A stretch of DNA of 29,349 bases from Carnobacterium_A sp036639135 (GCA_036639135.1 JAVWJE010000014.1:1-29349); one strand, 5' to 3'. Positions 7,474 through 16,687 are shown, counted from the stretch's first letter. Notes: generated by a model from the letters alone, not told the origin. Made by a program: numbers and translations.

Positions 7474-8448
7474 ATGTCAAAAAAAATAATCGGAATAGAT
7501 TTAGGTGGAACAACTGCTAAGTTAGCAATATTATCTGAAACAGGAGAAATCCAACAAAAATGGAGTGTCCTTACTGACATATCTGAAGGGGGATCTAAGA
7601 TAATTCCATCTATTATAGATTCTATTAATGATCATATTAAACGTTACAATATGGTAAAAGATGATTTTGTTGGGATAGGAATGGGTTCTCCAGGTACGGT
7701 AGATCGGATTAAAGGTACAGTAGAAGGCGCATATAACTTAAATTGGGAATCAGTACAACCCGTTAAAAAGTTAATAGAGTCAGGTACAGGTATTCCTTTT
7801 GTGATTGAGAATGATGCAAACGTAGCTGCCCTTGGAGAGCGCTGGAAAGGTGCAGGAGAAAATGAAGATAATATGGCATTTCTAACTCTAGGCACTGGTG
7901 TTGGTGGCGGTATTGTAGCAGAAGGCAATTTATTACATGGTACTATTGGAGCTGCTGGAGAAGTCGGACATATTACGGTTGATCCTGAGGGATATCAATG
8001 TACTTGCGGAAAAAAAGGATGTCTTGAAACGGTTGCCAGTGCAACTGGAGTGGTACGTTTAGCCCGTGATTATGCAGATAAGTATGCTGGAGAATCAAAA
8101 TTAAAAGCAGTTATCGATGATGGTCAGCTTGTAACAGCTAAAGATATATTTGATTATGCTAAACAAAATGATGAATTAGCAGTATTGGTAATAGACAAAG
8201 TTGCCTTTTATTTAGGTTTAGCTTGTGGAAATATAGCGAATATTTTGAATCCTTCAACAATTGTAATCGGTGGTGGTGTATCTAATGCCGGTCAATTTTT
8301 AATTGATAAAATTCTGTTTTACTTTAATATTTTTACATTCCCAGCAGTCCAAAACAGTTGCAAAATACGGTTAGCACAATTAGGAAATGATGCTGGTGTT
8401 ATAGGTGCGAGTTCTCTAATAAAAGAATTGGTATCTAAAAACAAGTAA
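7474..8448 (+). CDS. glcK: ROK-family glucokinase
   Basis: The 324-residue product carries the ATP phosphate-binding motif (IGIDLGGTTAKLAIL), the catalytic region ENDANVAALGE, TLGTGVGGGIV and the ROK zinc motif CTCGKKGCLE. It phosphorylates glucose to glucose-6-phosphate in the cytosol. The first in-frame ATG (7459) overlaps the yqgQ stop, but GGAGG sits after it at 7461-7465, eight bases before ATG 7474, so translation starts at 7474 (MSKKIIGIDLG). Co-transcription with yqgQ is conserved in Bacillus. A large terminator follows. Confidence 0.95.
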   Translation: MSKKIIGIDLGGTTAKLAILSETGEIQQKWSVLTDISEGGSKIIPSIIDSINDHIKRYNMVKDDFVGIGMGSPGTVDRIKGTVEGAYNLNWESVQPVKKLIESGTGIPFVIENDANVAALGERWKGAGENEDNMAFLTLGTGVGGGIVAEGNLLHGTIGAAGEVGHITVDPEGYQCTCGKKGCLETVASATGVVRLARDYADKYAGESKLKAVIDDGQLVTAKDIFDYAKQNDELAVLVIDKVAFYLGLACGNIANILNPSTIVIGGGVSNAGQFLIDKILFYFNIFTFPAVQNSCKIRLAQLGNDAGVIGASSLIKELVSKNK

Positions 8449-8485
8449 CATCAAAAATAGTAATAATAGATTGTTTATTTATAGT

Positions 8486-8545
8486 TCCCCTCAAAGTAGC
8501 TGCTTGAAAAAGCAAAATAACTTAGAGGGGATTTTTTTCTTTTTT
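8486..8545 (+). terminator. terminator of the glcK operon
   Basis: The outer 12-bp stem (8486-8497 with 8520-8531) has one mismatch and encloses a nested TGCTT-GAAA-AAGCA hairpin (8501-8514). It is followed by T7-C and more T. Confidence 0.92.
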
Positions 8546-8589
8546 ATAGAGGTTGCCAATAGTTCAAACAAGCTAAAGAAAAAAGGCTG

Positions 8590-8598
8590 TGCTATAAT
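8590..8598 (+). promoter_or_regulatory. extended -10 of the lipoprotein gene
   Basis: TGC-TATAAT lies about 75 bases before the lipoprotein ATG. There is no good -35 at standard spacing. The same TGC-TATAA form occurs at 6190-6198 and 6449-6457. Confidence 0.5.
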
Positions 8599-8673
8599 TA
8601 ATTGGAGTAGTTCAATAAGGAAAGAGGTAGGTAGCATCCAGCTTATTAATAACCAGAAAAAAAAGGTGATTAC

Positions 8674-9762
8674 ATGAAAACAACTGTCTCTACTATGATG
8701 AAGTTAACGTTACTTTTTTGCGTTTTTTTTCTAGTTAGTTGCAGCAAAGATTCGATTATTCCTGAAAAAAAGGAAAAAGAACAAGTTCTCCATGAACTCC
8801 CTCTCGAATACGAAAGTTTTAGAAAGATTATTGGATGGATGTCCGACGAAGAAGTCCTTATTCATGCAAGTGAAGGAAATACAGATACATTGTATCTCTT
8901 TGATATATTTAATGGGAAAATGACAACTTTGTATGAAGCAAATGCTATTATACTAACGGCAGTAATCTCTGAAGATAAGCAAAAAATATTTATTCAAACT
9001 GTCGCTAATGAAAATCGAGAATTAAAAATAATCAATCTTTCCGGAGTAATTGAACAAAAAATAACAATCAAGACAAACGGTTATTTAAACATTAATTGGA
9101 ACCCTGTTGATCAGAATAATTTGTTTATCTCTTACTATAAGCAAGAAGAGGAAATGATTGTTCAGAAATGGGATATTAATACTAATCAAATAACAGATAT
9201 TAAATCCAATTCGTTAACGCCTATTTGGTATTCAGCAAATCTTTATTTATATGTAGATAATTCAGATGATTTTTCGTTGCAAACGGGTGAATTGTATATG
9301 GGAGATATCCGTACAAATAAAGTAATTCGCATCCGTAATCAAGTAACAGATTTTTATTTAAATAACGATACTTTTATTACATTTTCACCATCTGACTTCA
9401 ATGAGGATGAATTATTGTTAAATAGACAATACCCATTTATGGTAGATAATGGTTTCATAACCATTCCAAAAGTCTCTATGAACGATCGTTTAATTTTTCC
9501 TTATCTTACTCAGTCAAGTAGAGAACAAGCTATTTATGGAGTTTTCTCTAAGGAACCAACTCAATTAGAAGTAAAGTCTGGTGAATTTCAGTTTAGCAAA
9601 CTTAATTTTGACACTCAAAAAATGGATCCCATCATTGACTTGCCTGATAACGCGCCTATTAGTATCTCAAAAGATGGAAATTACTGTCTGTATGGTTGGC
9701 GTTATGAATATATGATTGATTTAGAGAAACAAGAGCTATATCCGCTGATTCAGTCTGAATAA
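8674..9762 (+). CDS. lipoprotein, YqgU-like, 362 aa
   Basis: A type II signal peptide ends in the lipobox LVSC (Cys23), so the protein is predicted to be lipid-anchored on the outer face of the membrane. The rest alternates short strands and turns with motifs such as DTLYLFDIFNGKMTTLYE and MIVQKWDINTNQITDI, suggesting a beta-propeller-like fold with WD40/TolB-like blades. No catalytic motif is seen. ATG 8674 follows AAGGTG. Bacillus has a lipoprotein, YqgU, in the same neighbourhood of glcK, and this may be its counterpart (inference from position and type). Function unknown. Confidence 0.85.
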   Translation: MKTTVSTMMKLTLLFCVFFLVSCSKDSIIPEKKEKEQVLHELPLEYESFRKIIGWMSDEEVLIHASEGNTDTLYLFDIFNGKMTTLYEANAIILTAVISEDKQKIFIQTVANENRELKIINLSGVIEQKITIKTNGYLNINWNPVDQNNLFISYYKQEEEMIVQKWDINTNQITDIKSNSLTPIWYSANLYLYVDNSDDFSLQTGELYMGDIRTNKVIRIRNQVTDFYLNNDTFITFSPSDFNEDELLLNRQYPFMVDNGFITIPKVSMNDRLIFPYLTQSSREQAIYGVFSKEPTQLEVKSGEFQFSKLNFDTQKMDPIIDLPDNAPISISKDGNYCLYGWRYEYMIDLEKQELYPLIQSE

Positions 9763-9875
9763 TCTTTTCTTCATAAAACAACAAACTTCGTCTTATTTGC
9801 AAAAAATGCTAGTAAAACCCCTTTTTCTTGTGTACAATTACTGTTGTGAGGATGAGATGAGAGGGGTATTATGAA

Positions 9876-10271
9876 TTGAGTGCTAATGTTATATTGAACT
9901 TTATTTTACTGGTTATTGTTATTGTGTGGGGGATTTATGAAATCATTCAATATTTTAATCGTAAACGTGCATCAGTTGAATTAACTGAGGAAGAATTTAA
10001 AAAAGAAATGCGTAAAGTCCAATTGATAGATGTCCGTGAAAAAAATGATTTTGATGCTGGACATATCTTAGGAGCTAGAAATATACCGTATTCTTTATTT
10101 AAAACAAGAATGGTTGAGATTAGAAAAGATCAACCAATCTATCTTTATGATTACAATAAAACGTTGAGTAGTAGAGCAGCTGTTAAATTGCATAAAACTG
10201 GTTACACAGACATTTATCGCTTGAAGGGCGGCTACCGTGATTGGACGGGAAAGACTAAAAAAAATAGATAA
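9876..10271 (+). CDS. membrane-anchored rhodanese-like protein, catalytic Cys missing
   Basis: The 131-residue product has one N-terminal membrane helix (about 5-24) and then a rhodanese domain: VQLIDVREKNDFDAGHILGA, IPYSLF, YRLKGGYRDW. The active-site loop that normally holds YC..G.RS reads YDYNKTLSSRAA, with no cysteine, so sulfur transfer is not expected and a binding or scaffold role is more likely. It resembles Bacillus YqhL in size and layout. The start is TTG 9876 behind GAGGGG; the ATG at 9871 is out of frame and gives only Met-Asn-stop, its TGA overlapping the TTG. Confidence 0.88.
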   Translation: MSANVILNFILLVIVIVWGIYEIIQYFNRKRASVELTEEEFKKEMRKVQLIDVREKNDFDAGHILGARNIPYSLFKTRMVEIRKDQPIYLYDYNKTLSSRAAVKLHKTGYTDIYRLKGGYRDWTGKTKKNR

Positions 10272-10307
10272 AAAAAATCGTCTCTTTTAAAGAGGCGATT
10301 TTTTTTA
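10271..10307. terminator. bidirectional terminator
   Basis: A hairpin around TCTCT...AGAGG continues into a paired AAAATCG/CGATTTT with T8. It lies between convergent genes and can serve both. Confidence 0.85.
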
Positions 10308-10322
10308 TCTATTAGAGTAATA

Positions 10323-10553
10323 TTAATCTTCATCTTTGATGTCGATATCTTCGGGAGGTAATTCATTCAAATAATCCTGTATATCGAGTTTGTACTCTTC
10401 TAATGATTTTAAATATAGGTTGAATTGTTGGTCATTGATAAAAAGATCTTCACCATCTGATACAGTACGTATTTGTTTTTCACGAATAAGACGATATACT
10501 TCTGAAATTTCAATATCCAAATAATCTGCAGTTTCTTCAAGAGTTAGATACAT
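10323..10553 (-). CDS. excisionase-type helix-turn-helix protein
   Basis: The 76-residue product starts MYLTLEETADYLDIEISEVYRLIREKQIRTV, the HTH_17 (excisionase/MerR-like) fold, then a Phe/Tyr-rich helix and an acidic tail. I choose ATG 10553 because GGAGGGG, eight bases upstream, overlaps the upstream ATG at 10568. It is probably a small DNA-binding regulator. No integrase, attachment site or phage gene is near, so it is not evidence of a mobile element. Target unknown. Confidence 0.85.
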   Translation of the reverse strand: MYLTLEETADYLDIEISEVYRLIREKQIRTVSDGEDLFINDQQFNLYLKSLEEYKLDIQDYLNELPPEDIDIKDED

Positions 10554-10855
10554 TTGACACCCCTCCATTCGTTCTTTATATTTCTATTTTACGCTAATTT
10601 TGAAAGAAAGACGAATGAAGACTTTGTTATTTTAACTTAAGCATAACGAAATTTTGTACTATTGTGTTACAATAAGAGTGTTATCTTTTATTATATTTGT
10701 TTATAATCCAACCATTATATTTTATTTTTCAAGCAAAGCTCACTAGACATCTATATAAAAAACAGCTCTTTTTACGATTTATTTATTGTTTTTATTTAGA
10801 AGTAATTATGTTTTATCAAAGCAAGGAGGGTAGGAGCTGCCTATTAATTTATCTT

Positions 10856-11626
10856 ATGTTTAAATTTTTAGCGCATGAAAATATGAATAGAACAAAAATT
10901 ATAGCTCATCGAGGAAGTAAAGGAACTCATCCAGAGAATACGTTAGTTGCTTTTGAGGAAGCTATCCGAGTAAGAAGCGATGGGATTGAACTAGATGTTC
11001 ACTTAACTAAAGAGGGTAAAGTAGTCGTTATTCATGATGAAACTGTGAAAAGAACGAGTAACGGAGAAGGTTTAGTACGAGATTTTACTTTAAAAGAATT
11101 GAAAATGTTAGACATGGGCAGTTGGTTTGATCCCAACTACAAGATATGTACTATGCCCACTTTACAAGAAGTAGTTGATCTGTTAAATCAAAATCAATTT
11201 AAAGGATTACTAAACATTGAACTTAAAACAAATATATTTGAGTATCTAGGTATTGAAAAAAAAGTATTGGATATACTTCTTAAACAACCCAATGTATTTT
11301 CTGTGGTGTATTCAAGTTTCAATTATGAGACTCTTATTCGACTTAAACAACTAGACAATAAAGCTGAAATTGCTTTATTATTTGAAAAAGTTAACGAAAA
11401 TAAAACTCTGTTAAACCAGACTATTCCAATCGAAATGTGGCATCCTAGTCTAGAATGGTATAAAGGTACTCATTCAACTGGAAATTTTAAAATGCCAGTC
11501 CGTTTATGGACGATTAATAGTGAAGAAGACTTAGTTTATTGTTTTGATGAAAGAGTTTCTGGAATCTTTACAGATTTTCCCGAAAAAGCTCTTGCTATTC
11601 AAAAAGAGAAACAATTTATAGAATAA
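10856..11626 (+). CDS. glycerophosphodiester phosphodiesterase family protein
   Basis: The GDPD signature is complete: KIIAHRGSKGTHPENTLVAFEEA, then GIELDVHLTKEGKVVVIHDETVKRTSNGEG (metal and catalytic His residues), ending with LWTINSEEDL and GIFTDFPEKAL. It hydrolyses glycerophosphodiesters to glycerol-3-phosphate and an alcohol; no signal peptide is seen, so it is cytosolic. The start is uncertain. The frame is open from 10697. A strong AGGAGG/AGGAG site at 10824-10836 has no usual start codon at proper distance; ATG 10856 (256 aa) is 19 bases beyond it, ATG 10883 (247 aa) fits the family N-terminus best, and ATT 10847 is at good spacing. It is followed 11 bases later by miaA, probably one operon. 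Confidence 0.88.
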   Translation: MFKFLAHENMNRTKIIAHRGSKGTHPENTLVAFEEAIRVRSDGIELDVHLTKEGKVVVIHDETVKRTSNGEGLVRDFTLKELKMLDMGSWFDPNYKICTMPTLQEVVDLLNQNQFKGLLNIELKTNIFEYLGIEKKVLDILLKQPNVFSVVYSSFNYETLIRLKQLDNKAEIALLFEKVNENKTLLNQTIPIEMWHPSLEWYKGTHSTGNFKMPVRLWTINSEEDLVYCFDERVSGIFTDFPEKALAIQKEKQFIE

Positions 11627-11637
11627 AGGAGAAAAAA

Positions 11638-12576
11638 GTGACTAGACCTAAAGTTATCGTGATAGTCGGTCCTACTGCAGTTGGGAAAACCAGTTTAAGT
11701 ATTGCGTTAGCAAAAGAATACGATGGTGAAATCATCAGTGGAGATTCGATGCAAATCTATAAGAATTTAAACATAGGAACAGCAAAAGTATCCTTAGCAG
11801 AACAAGAAGATATTCCTCATCATTTAATCGATGAAGTAACGGTTAATAACCGTTATTCTGTATCTGATTTTCAAAAAAAAGGAAGATTACTGATACAGAA
11901 TGTCACAGCTAGAGGGAAAATTCCGATTATCGTAGGTGGAACTGGCCTGTATATTGAATCATTGTTGTATGATGTTAGTTTAGGGGGTACTGGAGAAAAC
12001 GATTTAGATTTTCGTGCACAAAAAGAATCTGAAGTCGAGCTTCATGGGGTAGAACACTTGTGGAGCCAACTTGAAAAGCTGGATCCAGCGTCGGCAAAAG
12101 CCATTCATGCTAATAATGTCAGACGCGTTATTCGCGCATTAGAGGTTTATCATACAACTGGCATTCCTTTTTCAAAATACCAAGAAGAACGCGAAGAAAA
12201 AGAGCCGTTATTTGATGAAAAAATTATTGGACTAACAACAGAGCGTTCTATTTTATATGATCGTATAAATAAACGAGTGTATAGGATGATAGAACAAGGT
12301 CTCGAATCAGAAGCAAAATGGTTGTTTGACCAGAACCTCAAAGACTCTCAAGCGATGCAAGGGATTGGTTATAAAGAATGGATTCCTTATTTTGAAAATA
12401 ATGATTCTATTGAAAATGTGATTGCTGAAATTCAACAAAAATCAAGAAGATACGCTAAACGGCAGTTAACTTGGTTCAGAAATCGAACAAAAAGCGTTAG
12501 TTGGTGGGATTTAGTAACAGAACCAGAAACTGAAATGAAATTAAAAGAAGAAATTAACTCTTTTTTGACTGTTTAG
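11638..12576 (+). CDS. miaA: tRNA dimethylallyltransferase
   Basis: The 312-residue protein begins with a P-loop (GPTAVGKTS, residues 11-19), followed by GDSMQIYKNLNIGTAK and IIVGGTGLYIESLLYDV, all hallmarks of MiaA. It adds the dimethylallyl group to A37 of tRNAs that read UNN codons. The start is GTG 11638 with GGAG at good distance. The order miaA before hflX, ynbB and glnA resembles the Bacillus cluster, although no hfq-like gene lies in between here. Confidence 0.96.
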   Translation: MTRPKVIVIVGPTAVGKTSLSIALAKEYDGEIISGDSMQIYKNLNIGTAKVSLAEQEDIPHHLIDEVTVNNRYSVSDFQKKGRLLIQNVTARGKIPIIVGGTGLYIESLLYDVSLGGTGENDLDFRAQKESEVELHGVEHLWSQLEKLDPASAKAIHANNVRRVIRALEVYHTTGIPFSKYQEEREEKEPLFDEKIIGLTTERSILYDRINKRVYRMIEQGLESEAKWLFDQNLKDSQAMQGIGYKEWIPYFENNDSIENVIAEIQQKSRRYAKRQLTWFRNRTKSVSWWDLVTEPETEMKLKEEINSFLTV

Positions 12577-12603
12577 CTATAAAAAGAAAGGCAGGTCATA
12601 GAG

Positions 12604-13842
12604 ATGGAAACAAAAAAAGAACAAGAAAAGGTTGTACTGGTTGGAGTCCAAACGAGAGAAACACATTCTGATTTCACCTATTCTTTAAAAGAATTAGCTC
12701 AATTGACAGAAACGGCTTTAGGAGAAGTTGTTGGAGAGTTAACGCAAAAAAGAGAACGAGTTGATTCACGCACGTTTTTAGGTAAAGGCAAACTAGAAGA
12801 GTTGGTTCATCTTGTTGAAGAAACCAATGCAGATGTAGTTATCTTTAACCAAGCACTGACGCCTGGACAAACTAGAAATATTCAAGAAGTTATTGATGTG
12901 AAAATTATTGATCGGATTCAACTAATTCTAGATATCTTTGCTATGAGAGCTAAAAGTAAAGAAGGGAAATTGCAAGTTGAATTAGCACAACTACAATACA
13001 TGTTGCCACGTCTAGCAGGACAAGGAATTAATTTATCTCGTCTTGGTGGAGGTATTGGTACCAGAGGTCCTGGTGAAACAAAGCTAGAAACAGATCGACG
13101 TCACATCCGTGATCAAGTAAATGATATTAGAAAGACGTTAAAAGAAACAGAAAAACACCGTAACAGAAGTCGAACACAACGTAAAGAAAGCGGAATATTT
13201 CAAATTGGTTTGATTGGTTATACTAATGCGGGGAAATCTACCTTATTAAATGCTCTTACTCAAGCAGAAACGCACGAAGAAAATCAATTATTCGCTACCT
13301 TGGATCCTTTAACAAGAAAACTTGTATTGCCGACAGGTACGATGGTAACATTGACAGATACTGTTGGATTCATTCAAGATTTACCGACGGAACTGATTGA
13401 AGCTTTTCAATCAACATTAGAAGAAACAAGAAACGTTGATTTACTATTACATGTCGTGGATTCATCTGCTGAAAATATGGCGGGGCATGAAAGAACGGTA
13501 ATAAAATTATTAAAAGATTTAGAAATGGATCATATTCCAATTTTAACGGTTTATAATAAAAAAGATTTAGCTAATCACCTGTTTTCACCTGGATTATTTC
13601 CTAATGTATTAATATCAGCTAGAGATTCTTCTGATGTAGAAATCTTACTAGATGAGATTGTAAATAGAATGAAATCAATCATGGTTCCTTATCAAATGAT
13701 GATTGACGTTTCTGAAGGACAAAAACTAGTTCGTTTGAAACAAGAAACATTATTAACATCAGAACAATATGTAGAAGAAGAAAATAAGTATCTCGTAAGG
13801 GGATATATCAAAAAAGAATCAAAATGGAATGGAGAGAACTAA
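12604..13842 (+). CDS. hflX: ribosome-associated GTPase HflX
   Basis: The 412-residue product has the HflX N-terminal nucleotide-binding domain and glycine-rich linker (LAGQGINLSRLGGGIGTRGPGETKLE), then a G domain with G1 GYTNAGKST (about residue 206), G3 DTVGFIQDLPTELIEAF, G4 NKKD and G5 SARDSS. HflX splits or rescues stalled ribosomes under stress. The ATG at 12604 is preceded by a GGCAGGT site. The gene ends just before ynbB, with which it is likely co-transcribed. Confidence 0.95.
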   Translation: METKKEQEKVVLVGVQTRETHSDFTYSLKELAQLTETALGEVVGELTQKRERVDSRTFLGKGKLEELVHLVEETNADVVIFNQALTPGQTRNIQEVIDVKIIDRIQLILDIFAMRAKSKEGKLQVELAQLQYMLPRLAGQGINLSRLGGGIGTRGPGETKLETDRRHIRDQVNDIRKTLKETEKHRNRSRTQRKESGIFQIGLIGYTNAGKSTLLNALTQAETHEENQLFATLDPLTRKLVLPTGTMVTLTDTVGFIQDLPTELIEAFQSTLEETRNVDLLLHVVDSSAENMAGHERTVIKLLKDLEMDHIPILTVYNKKDLANHLFSPGLFPNVLISARDSSDVEILLDEIVNRMKSIMVPYQMMIDVSEGQKLVRLKQETLLTSEQYVEEENKYLVRGYIKKESKWNGEN

Positions 13843-13847
13843 TTAAA

Positions 13848-15098
13848 ATGAGTTGGAATAGTGAGTATGATATAGAGTTGAATGAAAGAATAAAAAGTGT
13901 TGAAGAAATGATTAAACCTGTTCATGAAAAAATACATGAAATTGCGTTATCCAATCAATTCAAGGTATTGTCTAGTTTTAGAGATAAAAAGGTAACTGAA
14001 CAAAATTTTAATCCTTCAACGGGATACGGGTACGATGATTATGGTCGAGATATCTTAGAAGAAGTTTACGCTGATGTATTTAAAGCAGAAGCAGGACTTG
14101 TCAGACCACAAATTATTTCAGGGACTCATGCAATAGCAACAGCTTTGTTTGGTGTGATGCGTCCGGGTGATGATTTGTTGTATATTACAGGAACACCTTA
14201 TGATACTTTATTAGAAATTGTTGGTGTGACTGGAAAAGGAATTGGTTCTTTTAAAGAATACCAAATGGGCTATGATTATGTTGAACTCTTAGAAGATGGA
14301 AGCATTGATTTAGCGCGAGTTAGAGACAAGATGACAGCAACGACAAAGGTAGTTGCTATTCAACGTTCACGAGGCTACGCAGATCGTCCATCGTTTACAA
14401 TTGAAAAAATAAAAGAAATGATTCAATTTGTTAAATCTGTTGACCCATCTGTTATTGTCTTTGTTGATAACTGCTATGGTGAATTTGTTGAAGAGAAAGA
14501 GCCAATAGAAGTTGGAGCTGATTTAATGGCTGGTTCTTTAATTAAAAACCCAGGTGGTGGTCTAGTAAAAACAGGTGGATACATTGTTGGTAAATTAGAT
14601 TTAATCGAAGCCTGTGCCTACCGATTGACGTCTCCTGGAATTGGTCGCGAAGCTGGTGCTTCTTTATATAGTTTACAAGAAATGTACCAAGGTTTCTTCA
14701 TGGCTCCTCATGTCGTTGGTGAAGCTTTGAAAGGGGCTGTTTATACAGCTGCACTTTTAGAATCATGTGGAATAGAAAGTTCCCCTAAGTGGAATGATGA
14801 ACGGACAGATCTGATACAAACGATTTCGTTAAATGATAAGGAACGAATGATTCAATTTGCACAGACGATTCAAAAATATTCTCCAATTAGCGCGCATGTA
14901 ACACCAATTGGTTCTTATATGCCTGGTTATGAAGATGATGTGATTATGGCTGCCGGTACGTTTATACAGGGCTCTAGTATTGAACTAACGGCGGATGGCC
15001 CTATTCGCGCTCCATATACTCTTTATGTTCAAGGTGGACTAACGTATGAGCACGTTAAGTTAGCAGTTAGTGCAGCAGTTTCAGAACTGTTTTTTTAA
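13848..15098 (+). CDS. ynbB: PLP-dependent methionine gamma-lyase family protein (YnbB, 'aluminium resistance')
   Basis: A fold-type I PLP enzyme of the Met_gamma_lyase (PF06838-type) family: GTHAIATALFGVMRPGDDLLYITGTPYDTL, VVAIQRSRGYADRPSFT, VFVDNCYGEFVE and a likely PLP lysine in AGSLIKNPGGGLVKTGGYI. Substrate and role are not established in this family; the aluminium label comes from distant homologues. I prefer ATG 13848 (MSWNSEYD, 416 aa), since GGAGAG lies upstream and the alternative ATG 13824 is inside hflX with no ribosome site. It is followed by a terminator before glnA. Confidence 0.9.
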   Translation: MSWNSEYDIELNERIKSVEEMIKPVHEKIHEIALSNQFKVLSSFRDKKVTEQNFNPSTGYGYDDYGRDILEEVYADVFKAEAGLVRPQIISGTHAIATALFGVMRPGDDLLYITGTPYDTLLEIVGVTGKGIGSFKEYQMGYDYVELLEDGSIDLARVRDKMTATTKVVAIQRSRGYADRPSFTIEKIKEMIQFVKSVDPSVIVFVDNCYGEFVEEKEPIEVGADLMAGSLIKNPGGGLVKTGGYIVGKLDLIEACAYRLTSPGIGREAGASLYSLQEMYQGFFMAPHVVGEALKGAVYTAALLESCGIESSPKWNDERTDLIQTISLNDKERMIQFAQTIQKYSPISAHVTPIGSYMPGYEDDVIMAAGTFIQGSSIELTADGPIRAPYTLYVQGGLTYEHVKLAVSAAVSELFF

Positions 15099-15129
15099 AC
15101 GGATTAAAAAATAGAAGATAGGTATAAAC

Positions 15130-15176
15130 AATGTTCTTTATCACAAAAAATTTAGTGATAAGGAACATTTTTTTTG
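15130..15176 (+). terminator. terminator between ynbB and glnA
   Basis: A 15-bp stem (15130-15144 with 15155-15169, one G-T pair), a 10-base loop and a T8 tract. It separates glnA transcription from the miaA-hflX-ynbB unit. Confidence 0.92.
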
Positions 15177-15211
15177 GTTGCTTAATCATAGTTTTGCAAC
15201 TCACATCAGCA

Positions 15212-15253
15212 TGTTATAAAATTTTTGACAATTATATGTAGCCTTGTTACAGT
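15212..15253 (+). promoter_or_regulatory. glnA promoter with degenerate GlnR-like half-sites
   Basis: TTGACA (15225-15230), a 17-base spacer and TACAGT (15248-15253) form a good sigma-A promoter. TGTTA at 15212 faces TGACA at 15226-15230 over the -35, and ATGTA faces TTACA near the -10. They resemble GlnR half-sites but with 9- and 5-base spacing instead of 7, so GlnR control here is plausible but not clean. Confidence 0.7.
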
Positions 15254-15308
15254 AGTAAACGAATAAAACAAAAAATGATTTCACTATGAAAGGGCGAATT
15301 TTTAAACT

Positions 15309-16649
15309 ATGAAAAATTTTACTAAAGAAGAAATCGTAGCAAGTACAAAAGAAAATAATGTCCGTTTTTTACGCTTAATGTTTACTGATATTGATGGAAC
15401 AGTTAAAAATGTTGAAGTGCCAATCAGTCAATTAGCTAAAGCATTAAATAATGAAATGATGTTTGATGGCTCTTCGATTGACGGCTTTGTACGAATTGAA
15501 GAAAGCGATATGTACTTGTATCCAGATTTAAATACTTGGTTAGTTTTTCCTTGGGAAATAGGCAACGAAAAAGGGAAAGTTGCTCGCCTAATTTGTGATA
15601 TATATAATGCAGATGATACACCATTTGCTGGAGATCCTCGTACTAACTTGAAACGAGCTTTAAAAGAAATGGAAGAAATGGGTTTTACAGAATTTAATTT
15701 AGGACCTGAACCGGAATTTTTCTTGTTTAAACTTGATAAAAATGGTAAACCGACGCTAGAACTAAACGATAACGGAGGGTACTTTGATTTTGCCCCAACG
15801 GATTTAGGTGAGAATTGTCGACGTGAAATTGTATTACATTTAGAAGATTTAGGATTTGAAATAGAAGCAAGTCACCACGAAACAGCTCCTGGACAACATG
15901 AAATAGATTGGAAATATGCAGATGCTCTTGAAGCTTGCGACAACATACAAACCTTCAAGCTAATTGTTAAAACAGTTGCACGCGAGCATGGTTTACACGC
16001 AACTTTCATGCCGAAACCTTTGGAGGGAGTAAGTGGCTCAGGCATGCATTTTAATATGTCTTTATTTAATAAAGAAGGCAATGCCTTTTATGAAAAATCA
16101 GATGAATTAGGCCTTAGTAAAATTGCATATCAATTTTTAGCTGGGACAATTGACCATGCTTTAGCTTATACAGCAATTTGTAATCCGACTGTCAATTCTT
16201 ATAAGCGATTAATTCCTGGTTATGAAGCTCCTGTTTACGTAGCTTGGAGTGCACGCAATCGTTCACCATTAATTCGTGTACCGAGTTCTCGTGGATTGTC
16301 TACACGTTTTGAATTACGTAGTGTCGACCCAAGTGCCAATCCTTATCTTGCTTTAGCAGTTTTATTAAAATCAGGATTAGATGGTATAAAAAAAGAAATG
16401 GTTCCTGCAGAACCAATTGATCGCAATATTTACCGTATGACTTCTGAAGAACGTCATGAAAAAGGAATTATTGACTTACCATCTACTTTGCATAATGCTT
16501 TAAAATATCTAAGTCAAGATGAGATAGTTAAAGACGCTCTTGGTCCACATATTTATAACAGTTTTATTACTTCTAAAAAAGTAGAGTGGGCAGCCTATCG
16601 AGAGCAAGTTTCTGAATGGGAACAAGAAAAATACATGACTTTGTATTAA
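15309..16649 (+). CDS. glnA: glutamine synthetase, type I-alpha
   Basis: The 446-residue enzyme makes glutamine from glutamate, ammonia and ATP in the cytosol. Visible motifs are FDGSSIDGFVR (with Arg62, known in Bacillus as needed for glutamine feedback inhibition), NLGPEPEFFLFK, SHHETAPGQHEID, GVSGSGMHFNMSLF, NPTVNSYKRLIPGYEAPVYVAW (with the flap Glu at 306) and STRFELRSVDPSANPYLA. The GSI-beta insertion and adenylylation tyrosine region are absent, as expected for the alpha class, in which the feedback-inhibited enzyme activates GlnR as co-repressor. The ATG at 15309 has an AGGGCG about 12 bases upstream. It is transcribed from its own promoter and ends in a terminator before glnR, an unusual order. 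Confidence 0.98.
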   Translation: MKNFTKEEIVASTKENNVRFLRLMFTDIDGTVKNVEVPISQLAKALNNEMMFDGSSIDGFVRIEESDMYLYPDLNTWLVFPWEIGNEKGKVARLICDIYNADDTPFAGDPRTNLKRALKEMEEMGFTEFNLGPEPEFFLFKLDKNGKPTLELNDNGGYFDFAPTDLGENCRREIVLHLEDLGFEIEASHHETAPGQHEIDWKYADALEACDNIQTFKLIVKTVAREHGLHATFMPKPLEGVSGSGMHFNMSLFNKEGNAFYEKSDELGLSKIAYQFLAGTIDHALAYTAICNPTVNSYKRLIPGYEAPVYVAWSARNRSPLIRVPSSRGLSTRFELRSVDPSANPYLALAVLLKSGLDGIKKEMVPAEPIDRNIYRMTSEERHEKGIIDLPSTLHNALKYLSQDEIVKDALGPHIYNSFITSKKVEWAAYREQVSEWEQEKYMTLY

Positions 16650-16687
16650 AAATGGATTTATAAATAAGATTTAAACAAATATAGGAC

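Noticed and set aside
8471..8677. Forward frame of 68 codons after glcK
   Set aside because: It runs through the glcK terminator hairpin and T tract and the lipoprotein promoter; no ribosome site.
10323..10553. Excisionase-like HTH gene as sign of a prophage or integrative element
   Set aside because: No integrase, attachment repeats or phage genes nearby; flanking genes are housekeeping.
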